Source of the DNA: Clavelina lepadiformis
Taxonomy: Eukaryota > Chordata > Ascidiacea > Aplousobranchia > Clavelinidae
Direction: 5' to 3'
Length of the DNA: 64,000 bases
Assembly: GCF_947623445.1 (NCBI RefSeq)
Contig: NC_135246.1
Span: 14,925,856 to 14,989,855 of the forward strand
Both the position numbers and the translations under genes were made by a program. The notes under the pieces were generated by a model that was not told where the DNA came from, did not search any database, and saw only the letters and a program-made list of their open reading frames with translations. Below are positions 28,576 through 39,653 of this stretch, piece by piece (the first letter of the stretch is position 1; each line of letters starts with the position of its first letter).

Positions 28576-28937
28576 TGTGACGTCACCATGACGGAGGTTG
28601 TTGGGAGTTCCGCGCTTTTATTGTACGACATAACAGTGTCTTGTCTAGAGTTGCTTCGTTCTGTTTTCGCCGTTAGCTGGTTTTCTTTGTTAGTTTTCAA
28701 CAGGTTTTTGATGAATCTTGAATGAAGCAGTCCAAACCTGTAACAAAAGAACAGACATTAAGAACATAACCGTTTACAATGCAGGCGCTATAAGACCGAA
28801 ACAGTGCCGGTAAATCGTTCATCTGTCACGCTAAATTTTTCTTTTCTGGATCTCGCCGCTTATACGGCTAGTCACATAGCCACTGTTTTCTCTTGGAACT
28901 TTTAATAAACTTTAATTTCTTCACTGGTGTGCAATCA
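28576..28937 (+). mobile_element. Possible LTR fragment of a retroelement
   Basis: The tract starts with TG and ends with CA. It contains an AATAAA about 35 nt before its 3' end and is followed directly by TGGCAACG, which looks like a primer-binding site next to a long terminal repeat. No second LTR and no gag/pol reading frames are visible nearby, so at most a fragment remains. Family cannot be assigned. The call is weak and rests on end structure only. Confidence 0.25.
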
Positions 28938-29776
28938 TGGCAACGTTCCTCATCGTTCTCCAACAAAAACACCAGTCCGTCTTACAGAAAAGAAAACGTA
29001 GAATGAAAAGTAAAACTCTTGTCCACAAAACCAGAGCGCTATCAACTATAATTAAGGTGTGAGATTAGAAATTGCGGGCAGCGTAACATGCCTCGGCGGG
29101 GAGTTGTGGGTAAAGGCGTAAACCGCGTACGTGGGTAGAAAACTTACTAAAAACAATAAAAAGAGTCACAAGTGGCATATCGATGAATTATATTAATACC
29201 AAACACGCAGTCACACATTGTGTACAAGAATGGCCGCAACAACACGGGTGGAATACATCTTAATATACACCTAAAAACACATTGTGGAATACAGTACATC
29301 TAAATATACGCCTTAAAATATATCAGAGTGTAGTGCTATATTAACACGCCTGTCAGCATGGTTAATACACAAAGAATCACCAAACGTGAAATTTGGTGAC
29401 ACATTCGCCATACCTAAGCAGAAGCATCAACTGACACCTGTTTCTGCTTACTCACCCACATTATCTTCCTCAAAAAAGTTTATGGTGGTTTGTGGTCATT
29501 TTATTTCAATCAATTATACAATTGTTCGGTAAAAACGCTCAGAAGCTCAAATATGAAACAGTATGCTTTCAGGCTAAACACGTCATATTAGTTAGGTTGA
29601 AAATAGGTGAGGCTTGATGACAGTGTATGACATCAGGTTTTGACTTTGATCAAGTTAAGTTGGTCATGACAAGCGGCAAACTATTTTATGCTGATCCGAA
29701 TATAAAATATATTGACCAGTTTTAACAATTCGCCTTCAGGATAAAACAACAAAAATACGAAAAGCTTACGTTAGGT

Positions 29777-29782
29777 TTTATT
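29777..29782 (-). terminator. Poly(A) signal AATAAA (minus strand)
   Basis: The hexamer on the minus strand lies about 160 nt downstream of the micropeptide stop codon, fitting a short mRNA. Confidence 0.4.
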
Positions 29783-29939
29783 GAGAGTTCTCTTATAATA
29801 CGCAAAACTTTGTTTCCGTTTTAAACATTTTGTTTTATGCAATAAAATGTCTCTAATGCGTACAACCAATTTCCACAAATTGGGTCAGGCTCTACAACTA
29901 ACAAAAAGTATCAAAACACAATTTATCTGCTTTCTACAC

Positions 29940-30113
29940 TCACCAACTAAGTATCAAGTACAAGATAAACACAAAGAAGGCAGCAATTGTAATTCCAATA
30001 GGAATCCATTCGTAGGAGGTGAGCACGTTTGTCGAAATATAAACTTCTGTGGTGGCATTGACCGGGTCAGGACTCTGCGTAGCGGTCTCGTTCAGTCTCT
30101 CAAGTAATATCAT
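29940..30113 (-). CDS. 57-aa single-pass membrane micropeptide
   Basis: Starts at the ATG at 30113 (an in-frame stop lies just upstream) and stops at TGA 29940-29942. The polar N-half carries two N-glycosylation sequons (NETA, NATT), followed by YEWIPIGIT and a C-terminal hydrophobic helix IAAFFVFILYLILSW that ends exactly at the stop codon. This tail-anchored form resembles SERCA-regulating micropeptides (sarcolipin, myoregulin, insect sarcolamban) in architecture. The last residues, rich in F, L, I and Y, are similar in character to the sarcolamban helix, but identity is not established. The codon before the stop overlaps a good splice donor (TTG/GTGAGT), so this could instead be one exon of a larger type I protein. 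Head-to-head with the CTR gene, 731 bp apart. Confidence 0.45.
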   Translation of the reverse strand: MILLERLNETATQSPDPVNATTEVYISTNVLTSYEWIPIGITIAAFFVFILYLILSW

Positions 30114-30844
30114 ACTTACAGGTTAAAATCAATTATAATCTTTTACAATCTGTCTGCCTTGAAAATAAAATTTGTTAGTTCGAGACCAAGTATTTGCTCT
30201 TGACCTTCAACATCTCCGCTAAACTCCTTCATCAGCCTTTTAATGTTCTGTATTCTTACTCCCTTTGACTAAAGCCTGTTGAGTTGTTTACTTCAACACA
30301 CTATTTGTGTCCGCGGAAAAGCAGACCTGTAATTAAATAAGTGCCAGCAATTGTGGCATTGTAAACTTTCTTCTCTTGGTAGGCCTAGAACAATTGCTGC
30401 GTCGAGGCTAAAAGTCGTCAGAAAAATATTGACGCAACGCAGAAGACAGTAAACGCCGCAAAGTGTTTGCGAAGCAATGACAAGTGAGTGACGACAACGC
30501 TTAAACGTTTACACAAACTTTAAACAACGACATACTTGTAGTTGGAAAGTGGGACAGGCAGATTAATAACACCTTTAAAATTAGACTGTATCTTATATAG
30601 AATATTAGTAACGACAAAGAAGTTTTTGATAGGCATTCCAATACCATCTTGTAGACGACAGGAAAGAGTTAGATAGGCAATAACAGCAGGCCTATTATGT
30701 AGTAATTTTATCGTTAAATCTCTCTTTCAATTATTTCAAGGCCAATTTAAAGCTAATAACTTTTTGGCTGACAAAAAGTATATTTGGCAGTATAATAAAC
30801 CATGCAGTTCAGATAAAGTTTATTATTATAAGTGTATCCTCGAC

Positions 30845-32648
30845 ATGGACTCCAGTATGTTGCCTTACGATGATACTGTTGACACCACTACATACCATGT
30901 CTTAAATTTGCAATATCCTTTTTATGTCATATTTTCTTTCTGGAAGGTTGAAGGCAACCTAGGTGAGTATTTTGTTGGCGCAACAAGTTGGGATAAATTA
31001 ACCGTAAACAAGTGGTATCTTAACATTCTCCGTTTTATCCAAACTGTCTGTAAAACGCGTTCTATTTTGAAAGGAAAATAGTTAGTCTTGGAAAAGCAAT
31101 ATCTTATACAGTATACAGTTAATGCCGAGTACACTCCCCATCTTTAACTAACAAAAATGGAGTTGTTCGAAACTATATACGCATTATGACACAAAGAATA
31201 GGCTACTGTTATAATGTCTTGCCTTTTATAATGAAATTTATCAACTAAAATATTCGGAGTACGGCAAAGAGTTTTTTGATCAAGAATGAATTATAGTCTA
31301 TACCAGACGTGGGCAAACTGCGGCTCGCGAGCCGCATGCGGCTCTCCGGCATGTTTTTTGTGGCTCTTCTAGTCGAATCGAAAAATTCCAAAAAATGTAA
31401 AGGCTACCAAGAGTACCGTTTATGAAAGTTTCTGTGTAGTTTTTCTTTATTTAGGCCAGGATTTCGTTTATGACGTAACACTAAACATCGATTCCGACAT
31501 TGTTTTCAGGTATAGATTCTATACTCTATGGCAAAGGTTGTCAAAATGCACCTCACCAACATGTTTTATGGGTCTTTTAGTTAAAAAGTAATATCCCAAA
31601 ATGACTACTAATAGTATAATAACCAAATTGACAATCATTACTGATTTTGCGGCTCGCTGGTGTTTATATTTTTCCGCAAGTGACTCTTTCATTGAACAAA
31701 TTTGCCCACCCCTGGTCTATACTCTATACAGTAGAAGTTTTTCGGTATTGTAACATGTTAGCAGTTATCGCTTTTATGCATTTTAGAGCTTTTGTATTCG
31801 TCTGTTTTTCTATTTCTGTTTGGAATCGGACACGAGTTTTTCAATAATCTACAAGCAAAGTTTACCAATCATGGCCTATGCACGAAAGTGACAAAACACG
31901 ACACTGGTGACGACAAGAATCTCGTCAAACAGCCAAAGAATGACAAACAGAATATCTGTGAGCAGGTATTCAAGCAATCAACTTTGTAATCTTACTGTTG
32001 CCTTTTTTAAACAGTCAACTTTAATTTCGAATAAAACCTTTCACGGTTTCGTCGTAAACATTCTATAGGCAATATTTTGGACACAAGGACTGCTTGGTTT
32101 GGTTAAGTAAAGTTTTCTTTTATATTTTATTAGAAGACGAAGTCAGGAAAAAAGGCAAATAACGAAGATGGCAAATGTAAATACACCTGCTTTCCACCGT
32201 AAGTATACTCTCAATCCATCGTTGTTAGAATTTCTTAGCATTGTAGGTTGAAGTTGCAATCATTAGTTAATGATTAAACTGGCGTCAGAAAGTGGCAACA
32301 TTTATATTGACCATTATATGCGTTATTCCATCCTTATGCGGTTTGGATAAACCCCTAATACTTTTGCACTTTTGTTGCAGGAACGTAGAGCTGCTTCTGA
32401 AGCATTGTGTTGACACGATCGTGTATTGTTTCATGCTCATGTGGTCCTACGTTCTAATGCTCTCTGTCATGACGATGAACCCAGTTATAATCTGCAGCGC
32501 CGTTAGCGGATGTACGACCGGATATTTCATCTTTCACAAACAGAAATTTTCCAGAAAAGCAGAAAAGACAGAAAAGAAAATGCCAAACGAAACTACGCAT
32601 TTAACAAATAGACAAGATAGTTTGATGAAAGAAACAATTTTACGGTAG
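30845..32648 (+). CDS. CTR/SLC31 copper transporter, copy A
   Basis: Trimeric Cu(I) channel of plasma or endosomal membranes, by family. Four exons: 30845-30962, 31787-31965, 32134-32198 and 32381-32648; 209 aa, phases close. TM1 reads LLYSSVFLFLFGIGHEFF, preceded by the usual FSFW motif. TM2-TM3 show the diagnostic MxxxM-x12-GxxxG exactly: MLSVM, twelve residues, GCTTG. The extracellular tail is short with only two early Met (MDSSM) and lacks the Met-rich repeats of CTR1. The C-terminal His-Cys-His is also absent, so it is closer to CTR2 in those respects. The C-tail is Lys/Thr-rich. A hAT MITE sits in intron 1. The start at 30845 is the first in-frame ATG; an upstream exon is possible. Confidence 0.88.
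31304..31714 (+). mobile_element. hAT-superfamily MITE with 8-bp target-site duplication
   Basis: A 411-bp non-autonomous element. The left end CAGACGTGGGCAAA and the reverse complement of the right end CAGGGGTGGGCAAA form the terminal inverted repeats, typical of widespread hAT elements whose next bases read like CTGCGGCTCGCGAGCCGC. It is flanked by perfect 8-bp direct repeats GTCTATAC (31296-31303 and 31715-31722), the hAT duplication length. It lies in intron 1 (30963-31786) of CTR copy A and has no coding potential. The intact duplication suggests a fairly recent insertion. Confidence 0.92.
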
Positions 32649-35600
32649 GTTTTGTGCTAAATTGAAAGCGCAAAAAATGTTTCTAAAAATGCGGCGTTTT
32701 GCAATCATAATGATATGTAGATATACGGTATATGTCAATAGCAAAAGGACTTTACATCGTATAAGAAGTAACCAGCATAAAATAGAGTTTATGTTTTTGT
32801 GTTGTATAACCAACTTCGTTTACTACTGTATCGGTTATATTACCGATGTTATGAACTTTTAATCATGTCGTTAGGTGTGCAGCAGATAGCAATGTTGAAG
32901 TGCTGTCTAAAATTGAAATCATTGTTATGCATTTTGTCCATGTTTTCAATTTTAAAATGCGTCTTGCCGTGCAATGCATTCCACAGTCAAAATAGCATCA
33001 ATAAAAGAGACGGCCTTCTGTAAAAGTGAATTTTCTGTACAATAACAATAACACCATATGTAAGAAACGTTTACTCTTATAAGCGGTATTGTGAGTGTTT
33101 TTCAATCCAGAAGAGACAACTTGAAAAGATATAGATAGATCAATAGCGTACGTGCAGAAAGTTTTGAGCGAGGCCTTTAACAAAACACTTTAGATTTCCA
33201 TTTGACGAAATCCAAGAATCAAGTTATGTTTTACAGCAAACTTTGGTAAACAAACTCCCTTTTTTGGGTGAAAGATGGGTTGTTTTTGCGGTGAACCCAG
33301 ATTCGTATCATTGCTGTATGGCAGTCATATATGACGTATGAAATGACGTGCCTCCAGAACGCAATCAAGCGTGTTTTGTTGACATGAGGTAAATAATGGA
33401 AACGTGTTGATCAGACTTTGCAACGAACGCCATGTCAAAATCTTGTTGTTACCAGGAACTCGTATCAAACGCCACTGAAACGTGAAAATTAATATTTTAG
33501 TAGCTTATCACACCGGCCATCTATGGAGGCAACGAATGAAAAATCCGAAGCGATTACAACTCCCGTTGACTTTAGGACTTTGGAAAAGTTTGAAAAGTCA
33601 CTAGTTAGTCAGTTTTAAAAACAATTATATATAGGTCCCAAGAAATCAATGGTTGATTTATACCTTTTAACCACCTTCGGGTAATTCAAAATTATTCACT
33701 AACTTTCACAAAAATAGCCTATTTGCGTGCAAACTGCAAACGTGATAATAGGTTAAGTGACAAAACCGAAAGTTGATAAAAAACTTATGGGTTCAAAAAA
33801 TCAAAAAGAATCAGAAAAAACAAGACAAAAAGCTAAAGTCAATCAGCCACACAAGGTTTGTTAACATTTTGCTTGTACAAAACAAGGTGGCAATGAATTA
33901 ACGGAAAACACAAAACAACTCCGATTCATAGGTCATGCATGGTTGATTAAGCGATCACATGCAACAATATTTACGTCATGCTTATTTGACGTTGATAGTT
34001 TGTTTATCGTTACAAAAAAAATATTGTTTTTCAGTAGGAACTCAAGATATTTCGAACAACGGTTAAAAAGTAACCTTGATCGGAACGTCAACTGTAAATA
34101 TGGGGCCACATCTGTACACCGGACTAATCCCATATAGTACACTAGAAATACCGTAAAAACGAAAATAAGTCATGGAGAAAGCTTGAAAATGTCTGAAAAC
34201 AACAACGAAAAAAACTGATCCCACGATCTGTTTCTTTGTTTCAAATTTATTTTATGAATTATAGCCGAAGTATATAGACACATAACAATTGCCTTATCCT
34301 TCGTTAAGTTTATAATTTACTTTTTACGTGATTATTTATATCTTTTGCATGATAACTGAAAAGTAAAATTGACCAAGTTTTAAACTCTCCATTAATCTTA
34401 TACGGAAAAATTAAATTTAAATCCTTGCGATGACAAACTTGCGATATAATTTATATGTCACAAAGCGGGAAGGCCGGATCCTTAAAACCATTTTTACCCA
34501 CATGGGCAAAATTAAAATAAAAGCATAACACAATTTCAAAACAGCAAGACAACTGTCCGTTTGTGATTCAGGCCGATTGACAAAAGCACCAATTGTTACA
34601 CCGAAAACTCAATCAATCCGTTAACGGTTAATCACACACCGGCTTTGACGAACGTATTCGGACTTTCCAGCAAGCCTGCGGTTATAGTATTCATCTACCA
34701 GTGGGCGTAGACTGCTTGGTTAATATCACACGCAATCATTATCTTTTGAATATCGTTATATTTTCTAGAAAGTTTTTTTTATCAATGCCATCATCTATAT
34801 TTCTTTTCGTCGCAACTGTCCATCTTTTCACCTGGCATTTATTGGGTGGAAAACTAGTCGTAGAAAAATGTTTGCAGTTTGTTCTTTCGAATTGCGCACC
34901 TACTCGTCGTATATCACTTTCAAGTCTCCCTTCGTTAAATATTTGTCAATCCTCTCTTCGATGATAAGGCTATATTCTTAATTCAACAAAAAACTTTAGC
35001 TTCGACTTGGTATTAGCTTACAGAGTAAGTCAAACTATATGCAGGCTGAAACGCAGTTTAGCAGAAAACGTGCTGTTTAACTAACTTATTTTATTTTCCG
35101 CTGCCTGAAAGATACGAAAGACCTAGCTTCAAAGCACATATTTCTTTTGCATTTAAATAGCAACATTTTTTGCTTAAAATTCCAGCCTTGTGAGTTACTC
35201 GAAGTCGAAGTCAAACTTGAAAAGTCAAAAGTTGACAGGGAAGTAAAGCGGTACAGAAAAAATACAGAATGGGTATGTTTTTCTTGGATGGCTTGTACGT
35301 TTAAAAAATGACTAATGCAGTGGGTGTTTTCGCCAAACCTGCAAGAGGGTCTGGAATAAGTCATCAGTGTTTATTCAGGCCGAAACTTTGATTGCACTTA
35401 TTTTGATAGCTCGCATGCTGACGTAGAAAGTACGTAAAAGTAATCTCATACCGAAACTGTTTTTCCAGTAAGAAAACATTACACCAGGGATATAGGCCTA
35501 CCGTTAAACAAAAAAAGAACAAAGTTGGGCAAATGTGTTTCGGACTTAGCCTGCAACAAACCGATGTATTTAGAAGGTGCTGCATGTCTTGATCAATAGT

Positions 35601-36041
35601 TGTTTAAAAAACTTGGCTGAAATGATGAAAGCTTATATTCATCATAGCAGTTATGTCTGCTTTATTCGACTTTTCTCAAGAAGTCCAATGGCCACTCAAT
35701 AGAGTATCTTTTTAGTGAGTGAAAGTAACTCAGAAAGGTTAAATCTGGTCCGTACGTTTTTAACTTAGCCCAGTTGGCGGGAGAGCACGTTGGCCCGGTT
35801 AAAGAAAGGTAAACTCCGCTTGCGAGAAGTTTGTTTGTGGAACCAGCTTAAGGATATTGGCGAGGTTCATGTCAATAATGCTCTTTACTAAAAAGTGTTG
35901 AAATATGAATTAAGCGGATGGTATTAAAGCAACACATCTTGCAGGTCAACACCAGTACAATACTAAACACATAACCGCTTATACTGCTGTAGCTGAACTA
36001 CAGAAGATATTAATTTGTTTTTATTTACTGGAGCAAAGAAG
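32649..36041. other. Intergenic stretch between the two CTR genes
   Basis: 3.4 kb without a recognisable gene. A tRNA D-arm-like string occurs near 35766-35787 but has no matching B box (see rejected items). A poly(A) signal for CTR copy A lies at 33000-33005. Confidence 0.5.
33000..33005 (+). terminator. Poly(A) signal AATAAA
   Basis: First canonical hexamer after CTR copy A, about 350 nt past its stop codon. Confidence 0.4.
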
Positions 36042-37336
36042 ATGATAATAGACTTTCACTTTCCATTTTTCACTCTATTCAGCTTTTGGGAAATCAAGAA
36101 TAACTACGGTAAGCTTTCCCATGCTGTGTGAGACGTTTATTAAACTTCATTTGGTTAAAGTAATGTAGTAATCGTATAACATACACAGGTGACGAAAATA
36201 ATCATACAACTAACTTCAGTTTTTGGAATTATTTAGCATAAAATCGGTTCTTAAAGAAACCGGACCTTATATTTATGTCCACTTGGTCGCGGCAAAGCAC
36301 AACACATCTGATATTATAAGTTCAACGTAATTTGATAGATTTGCTCTTCTCATGCGTCTGCCTGTTCATTTTCGGCGTTGGATACGAGTTCTTCAAATTG
36401 CTCAAAGTTCAATTAATTAAAAGAAGTTTACGTCAGCTGTACTCAGACAAAACAAAGGTAAGCGTGACGTAATGAAACGAAATCACCGATGTGAACAGAT
36501 TTGGAACAAAAAACTGATTAGCATAATAAATGCAACTTGTACAGCGTATTTATTGTGCTTGCGTCCTGCAGAAATGTTTTCCGAATAAAAACAACATGAA
36601 AAAAGGAGATCTCCATACAAGGTTGGTTTATGTCTTGCGTTTGAAAGTTTATTTTTCATTTTTTACAACTATAACAGTTTTTTATATCTCACGAAATTCA
36701 AGTTTATCCTGTAATTTTGTAAATGGGAAAGTTTTGCGTTGGCCAATAGCAAGAACCAAAGCAACTGAAAATACAAAATCTGTGTTTGCAGACAACGTTT
36801 GGTTTAAACTGTGCATAGGTTTTTGCTTGCGTGAAACATTTCCAAAATTTTGTTCCTAGTCGTAAAAAATCAATACACGGAAATAAGAATTGCTCTGCGT
36901 TAGACTTCATTGTTTTTTGGTAAAGAGACGATTTTTTCTTTTAAAACATAACCCGATAAAAATCAACACCAACATTGATCTTGAAACATTAACACGGAGT
37001 AAATTTATTTGTTTCATCAGCAAGATGACGACTCTTCCGTGGCACGGAATCCTCTCCTTGTACCACATTTTCCTCCTTACTTGGTCCTACCTCCTCATGC
37101 TTGCGATGATGACGATGAACCCGGCTCTGATGGGGAGCACCATCGGAGGCTACGCGCTGGGATACTTTATCTTTTGTGCACCTGAATACGAAAGCAAAGC
37201 AGCGGGAATCCCACAGCAGACGTCGATCCAATCAAGACGACAAGATCTGATACTCACCAAGAGATGTTTAAACCATGAGTGGGAGGTTAGAGACTCAGAA
37301 GTTAAACTGATGACCGGATCGGCGCGCGTTGTTTAG
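36042..37336 (+). CDS. CTR/SLC31 copper transporter, copy B
   Basis: Four exons: 36042-36108, 36339-36457, 36572-36621 and 37021-37336; 183 aa, phases close. The protein starts almost at the membrane, MIIDFHFPFFTLFSFWEI, with no Met-rich ectodomain. This is the CTR2 (SLC31A2) layout. TM1 is DLLFSCVCLFIFGVGYEFF. TM2-TM3 keep MLAMM, exactly twelve residues, then GYALG. No C-terminal HCH motif is present; the tail is about 60 residues long and charged. It shares with copy A the four-exon layout, the phase-1 and phase-2 junctions and the string MTMNP in TM2, so the two arose by tandem duplication. A poly(A) signal follows at 37546. Confidence 0.88.
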
Positions 37337-37545
37337 CCTCCTTTATCCAGATATTGACATCCATACGTGGCCATTCTATCCTGACATCGTCAACTGCACC
37401 ACTAGAACAATCGATTAAGTAGCTGTAGGACAAGCGCACCACACAGCGGATGGTAAAGAATGCAGTGTTTTTAGTCCCTGTCTGGCATTGGAGACCGTTG
37501 GTAATTTGATTTCAGTAAACCACAAACAATTGTTGCGTATTATGC

Positions 37546-37551
37546 AATAAA
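37546..37551 (+). terminator. Poly(A) signal AATAAA
   Basis: Canonical hexamer 210 nt after the CTR copy B stop codon. Confidence 0.55.
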
Positions 37552-38537
37552 AAGTTGGGCAATGTGCTGCTCTATGTGTTAAATCAGTGATGCAACACTA
37601 ACACGTTGTGCTGGTTCTTTTCGGCAAACAAATACTGTTTATTATTGCCACCCTTAGACAGCCACTTGTTCTTTACCATTAAGTGGCGCTATTGACAAAA
37701 CCAAAACGCGTTCAATTTCTTTAATTTGAGTGGCAAGTCTAAAAAAAAGTTGATCTCATATGAACATTATATACTCACTGAATATTCTGGTAAAATAGTT
37801 TTGAAAAATACTTCTTGGTTAGGTAATTATAAGCAAAAGAAAATCGCAAAAATTAGCCTCAATTGTGACGTTGATGAAGTCATACGTAATCACAGACAAC
37901 ATTTGTAAATTCCTAAATTTAGCAATACCTATTGTATATCACGTATGCCTTGTATGTATCTGTTACAGCTGTATAGAATGCTCTAAATGCCAATAGCTTG
38001 ATAGGTAACAGCTTATAGCCCAACTACGGCAACCAGTACGGTACCGGTTTGACGGGCGGCCTATGCGATTCAAAGCATATCATAACTTCACGGACGCAAA
38101 TGATTGGCTACTGGGCTTTTTATGTTTAAAACAATCGTAATTTATTCGATTACAAAGCTCAACGTTGCTAATTTCTTCACATAATGCTTAATTGGACATA
38201 GGCTAAACTCCTATGACGTACACTTCTGACTTCAGTTGACCACCGCGCAAGGAAAGCAACAGTGTGTTGTCAATCAACTTCACTAATCTATGACATAACA
38301 AGAGTTTTGATCAACGTCACAATAAAGGCCAAAAACTGAGATTTTTGCGATTTTCTTTTGCTGATAACTAACTAATCACAAATTATTTTTCAAAAATATT
38401 TTACCAGATTGTTCAGTTAATAGTGTTCTTTCATACAAGATCAAATTGTTTTTGGACTTGCCCCTCACTTTAAATGAATCAATTTAACACGAATATAAAA
38501 CCATCTAAGAATAAGCGCAAGATAATATTTAGTTTAG

Positions 38538-38744
38538 TATGGAAAAGATACGAGGACTTATTGCTTTGATGGAATTAATCAAGTTGTTGTTGCTGTCATA
38601 CCAGGAATGATATTATTCTGCTGCAGATATAAAATAGCGACCTATTACAAACAACAGCCTTTGAAAAGAAAGAAAAAGATTGTCAGGTTTCATTCCGTAA
38701 ATATTTTATTTCAAGATTGCATAAAGCGACTCAGTAAAATCTAA
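38538..38744 (+). CDS. Weak candidate exon with one hydrophobic segment
   Basis: An open stretch of 68 codons plus stop that begins after a plausible acceptor (atttagtttag) and lacks an early ATG. It reads YGKDTRTYCFDGINQ, then a hydrophobic VVVAVIPGMILFCC, then a basic tail QPLKRKKKIVR. The pattern of polar, membrane and basic segments is suggestive of a small type I protein, but no partner exon was found and the length is short enough to be chance. Confidence 0.15.
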   Translation, partial: YGKDTRTYCFDGINQVVVAVIPGMILFCCRYKIATYYKQQPLKRKKKIVRFHSVNILFQDCIKRLSKI

Positions 38745-39653
38745 GCTTAAACTGGAATCCGGTAATATACCGACACCGGAATAATGCCACCACGCAAAAA
38801 ATAGCAAGTTCAAAGTAGAAAGCTCCAATAAGTTTGGGCATTAATATTAATAAGAGTGGAAAATTTCAACAACATTCTTAGTTAGAATTTTTTACGTGGG
38901 TTATACCATTCTGGCGTGGGGATCGATGTGTAGGGACCCGTTCAAACGCGTACAAACAAGACAAGGTACAAAAATAGAACTATGCTGTTCGCTGTACAAA
39001 GGTATCAGCAGTACGCAATTGGCTGGAAAATATTTACAAATTACTTCAACGGCATAGAATTTCAAAATCATGCGAAGAATGCAGAAAATAGTACACGGTG
39101 TCGATTAAACAATTACAGATTGATCGAAAACAATTGCCAATCAAAATGGATCGCCAATGTCATAGCAAACAAAGGACAAGTGTAACTACACGAACAGAAA
39201 TTACAAAAAGATCCCTTTAATTTTCACAGTATATAATGTGTGCATTTGCTAACTTTTTACCATTGCTACCAATACCACAATCCACAAAACATATGACATT
39301 CTTCATGCCAAATGACATCATAATATTCGCAATAAAACGCAATACAAATTACATAATACTGAGGCAAAACTAAATGTGAGTATCTTGATAACTAGGAAAA
39401 GTAACTTGTGTATGCGCGGGATAGATTGCAAGGCGACAAATCGGGCAAAAGACTGGGGCCCAACAAAGTTTAGCAAAACCACCACAACACAAAATGTTTT
39501 GCCTATTTTCAGTTTACAAAGTCGCCCGTAATCTAATGCAATAAACAATTAAACCTACAGGCAATTGAGGCATTGAGCATTGCACGAACTAGGTTTACAG
39601 TTTAATCCAGTTTCGAGAAACATGAATAAGATTCAACTGAAACCCAAGTTACT

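Larger units (their letters stand above)
22422..29939. other. Gene-poor 7.5-kb stretch
   Basis: Upstream of SLC6 copy B there are no recognisable protein domains, and the short ORFs lack homology and splice context. The only structures I can support are the inverted-repeat element at 25041-25572 and the LTR-like tract at 28576-28937, listed separately. The first few hundred bases probably include the SLC6 copy B promoter. Distal enhancers or lncRNA exons cannot be judged by eye. Confidence 0.5.
37337..39653. other. Intergenic stretch, one weak candidate exon
   Basis: 2.3 kb between CTR copy B and the 3' end of SLC26 copy A. Apart from the poly(A) signal at 37546-37551 and the weak candidate exon at 38538-38744, I see nothing supportable. 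Confidence 0.45.

Noticed and set aside
35766-35787. tRNA A-box/D-arm-like string (TAGCCCAGTTGGCGGGAGAGC), possible tRNA or SINE head
   Set aside because: No acceptable B box (GGTTCRANNCC) or acceptor stem at the expected distance, so neither a tRNA nor a SINE can be supported.
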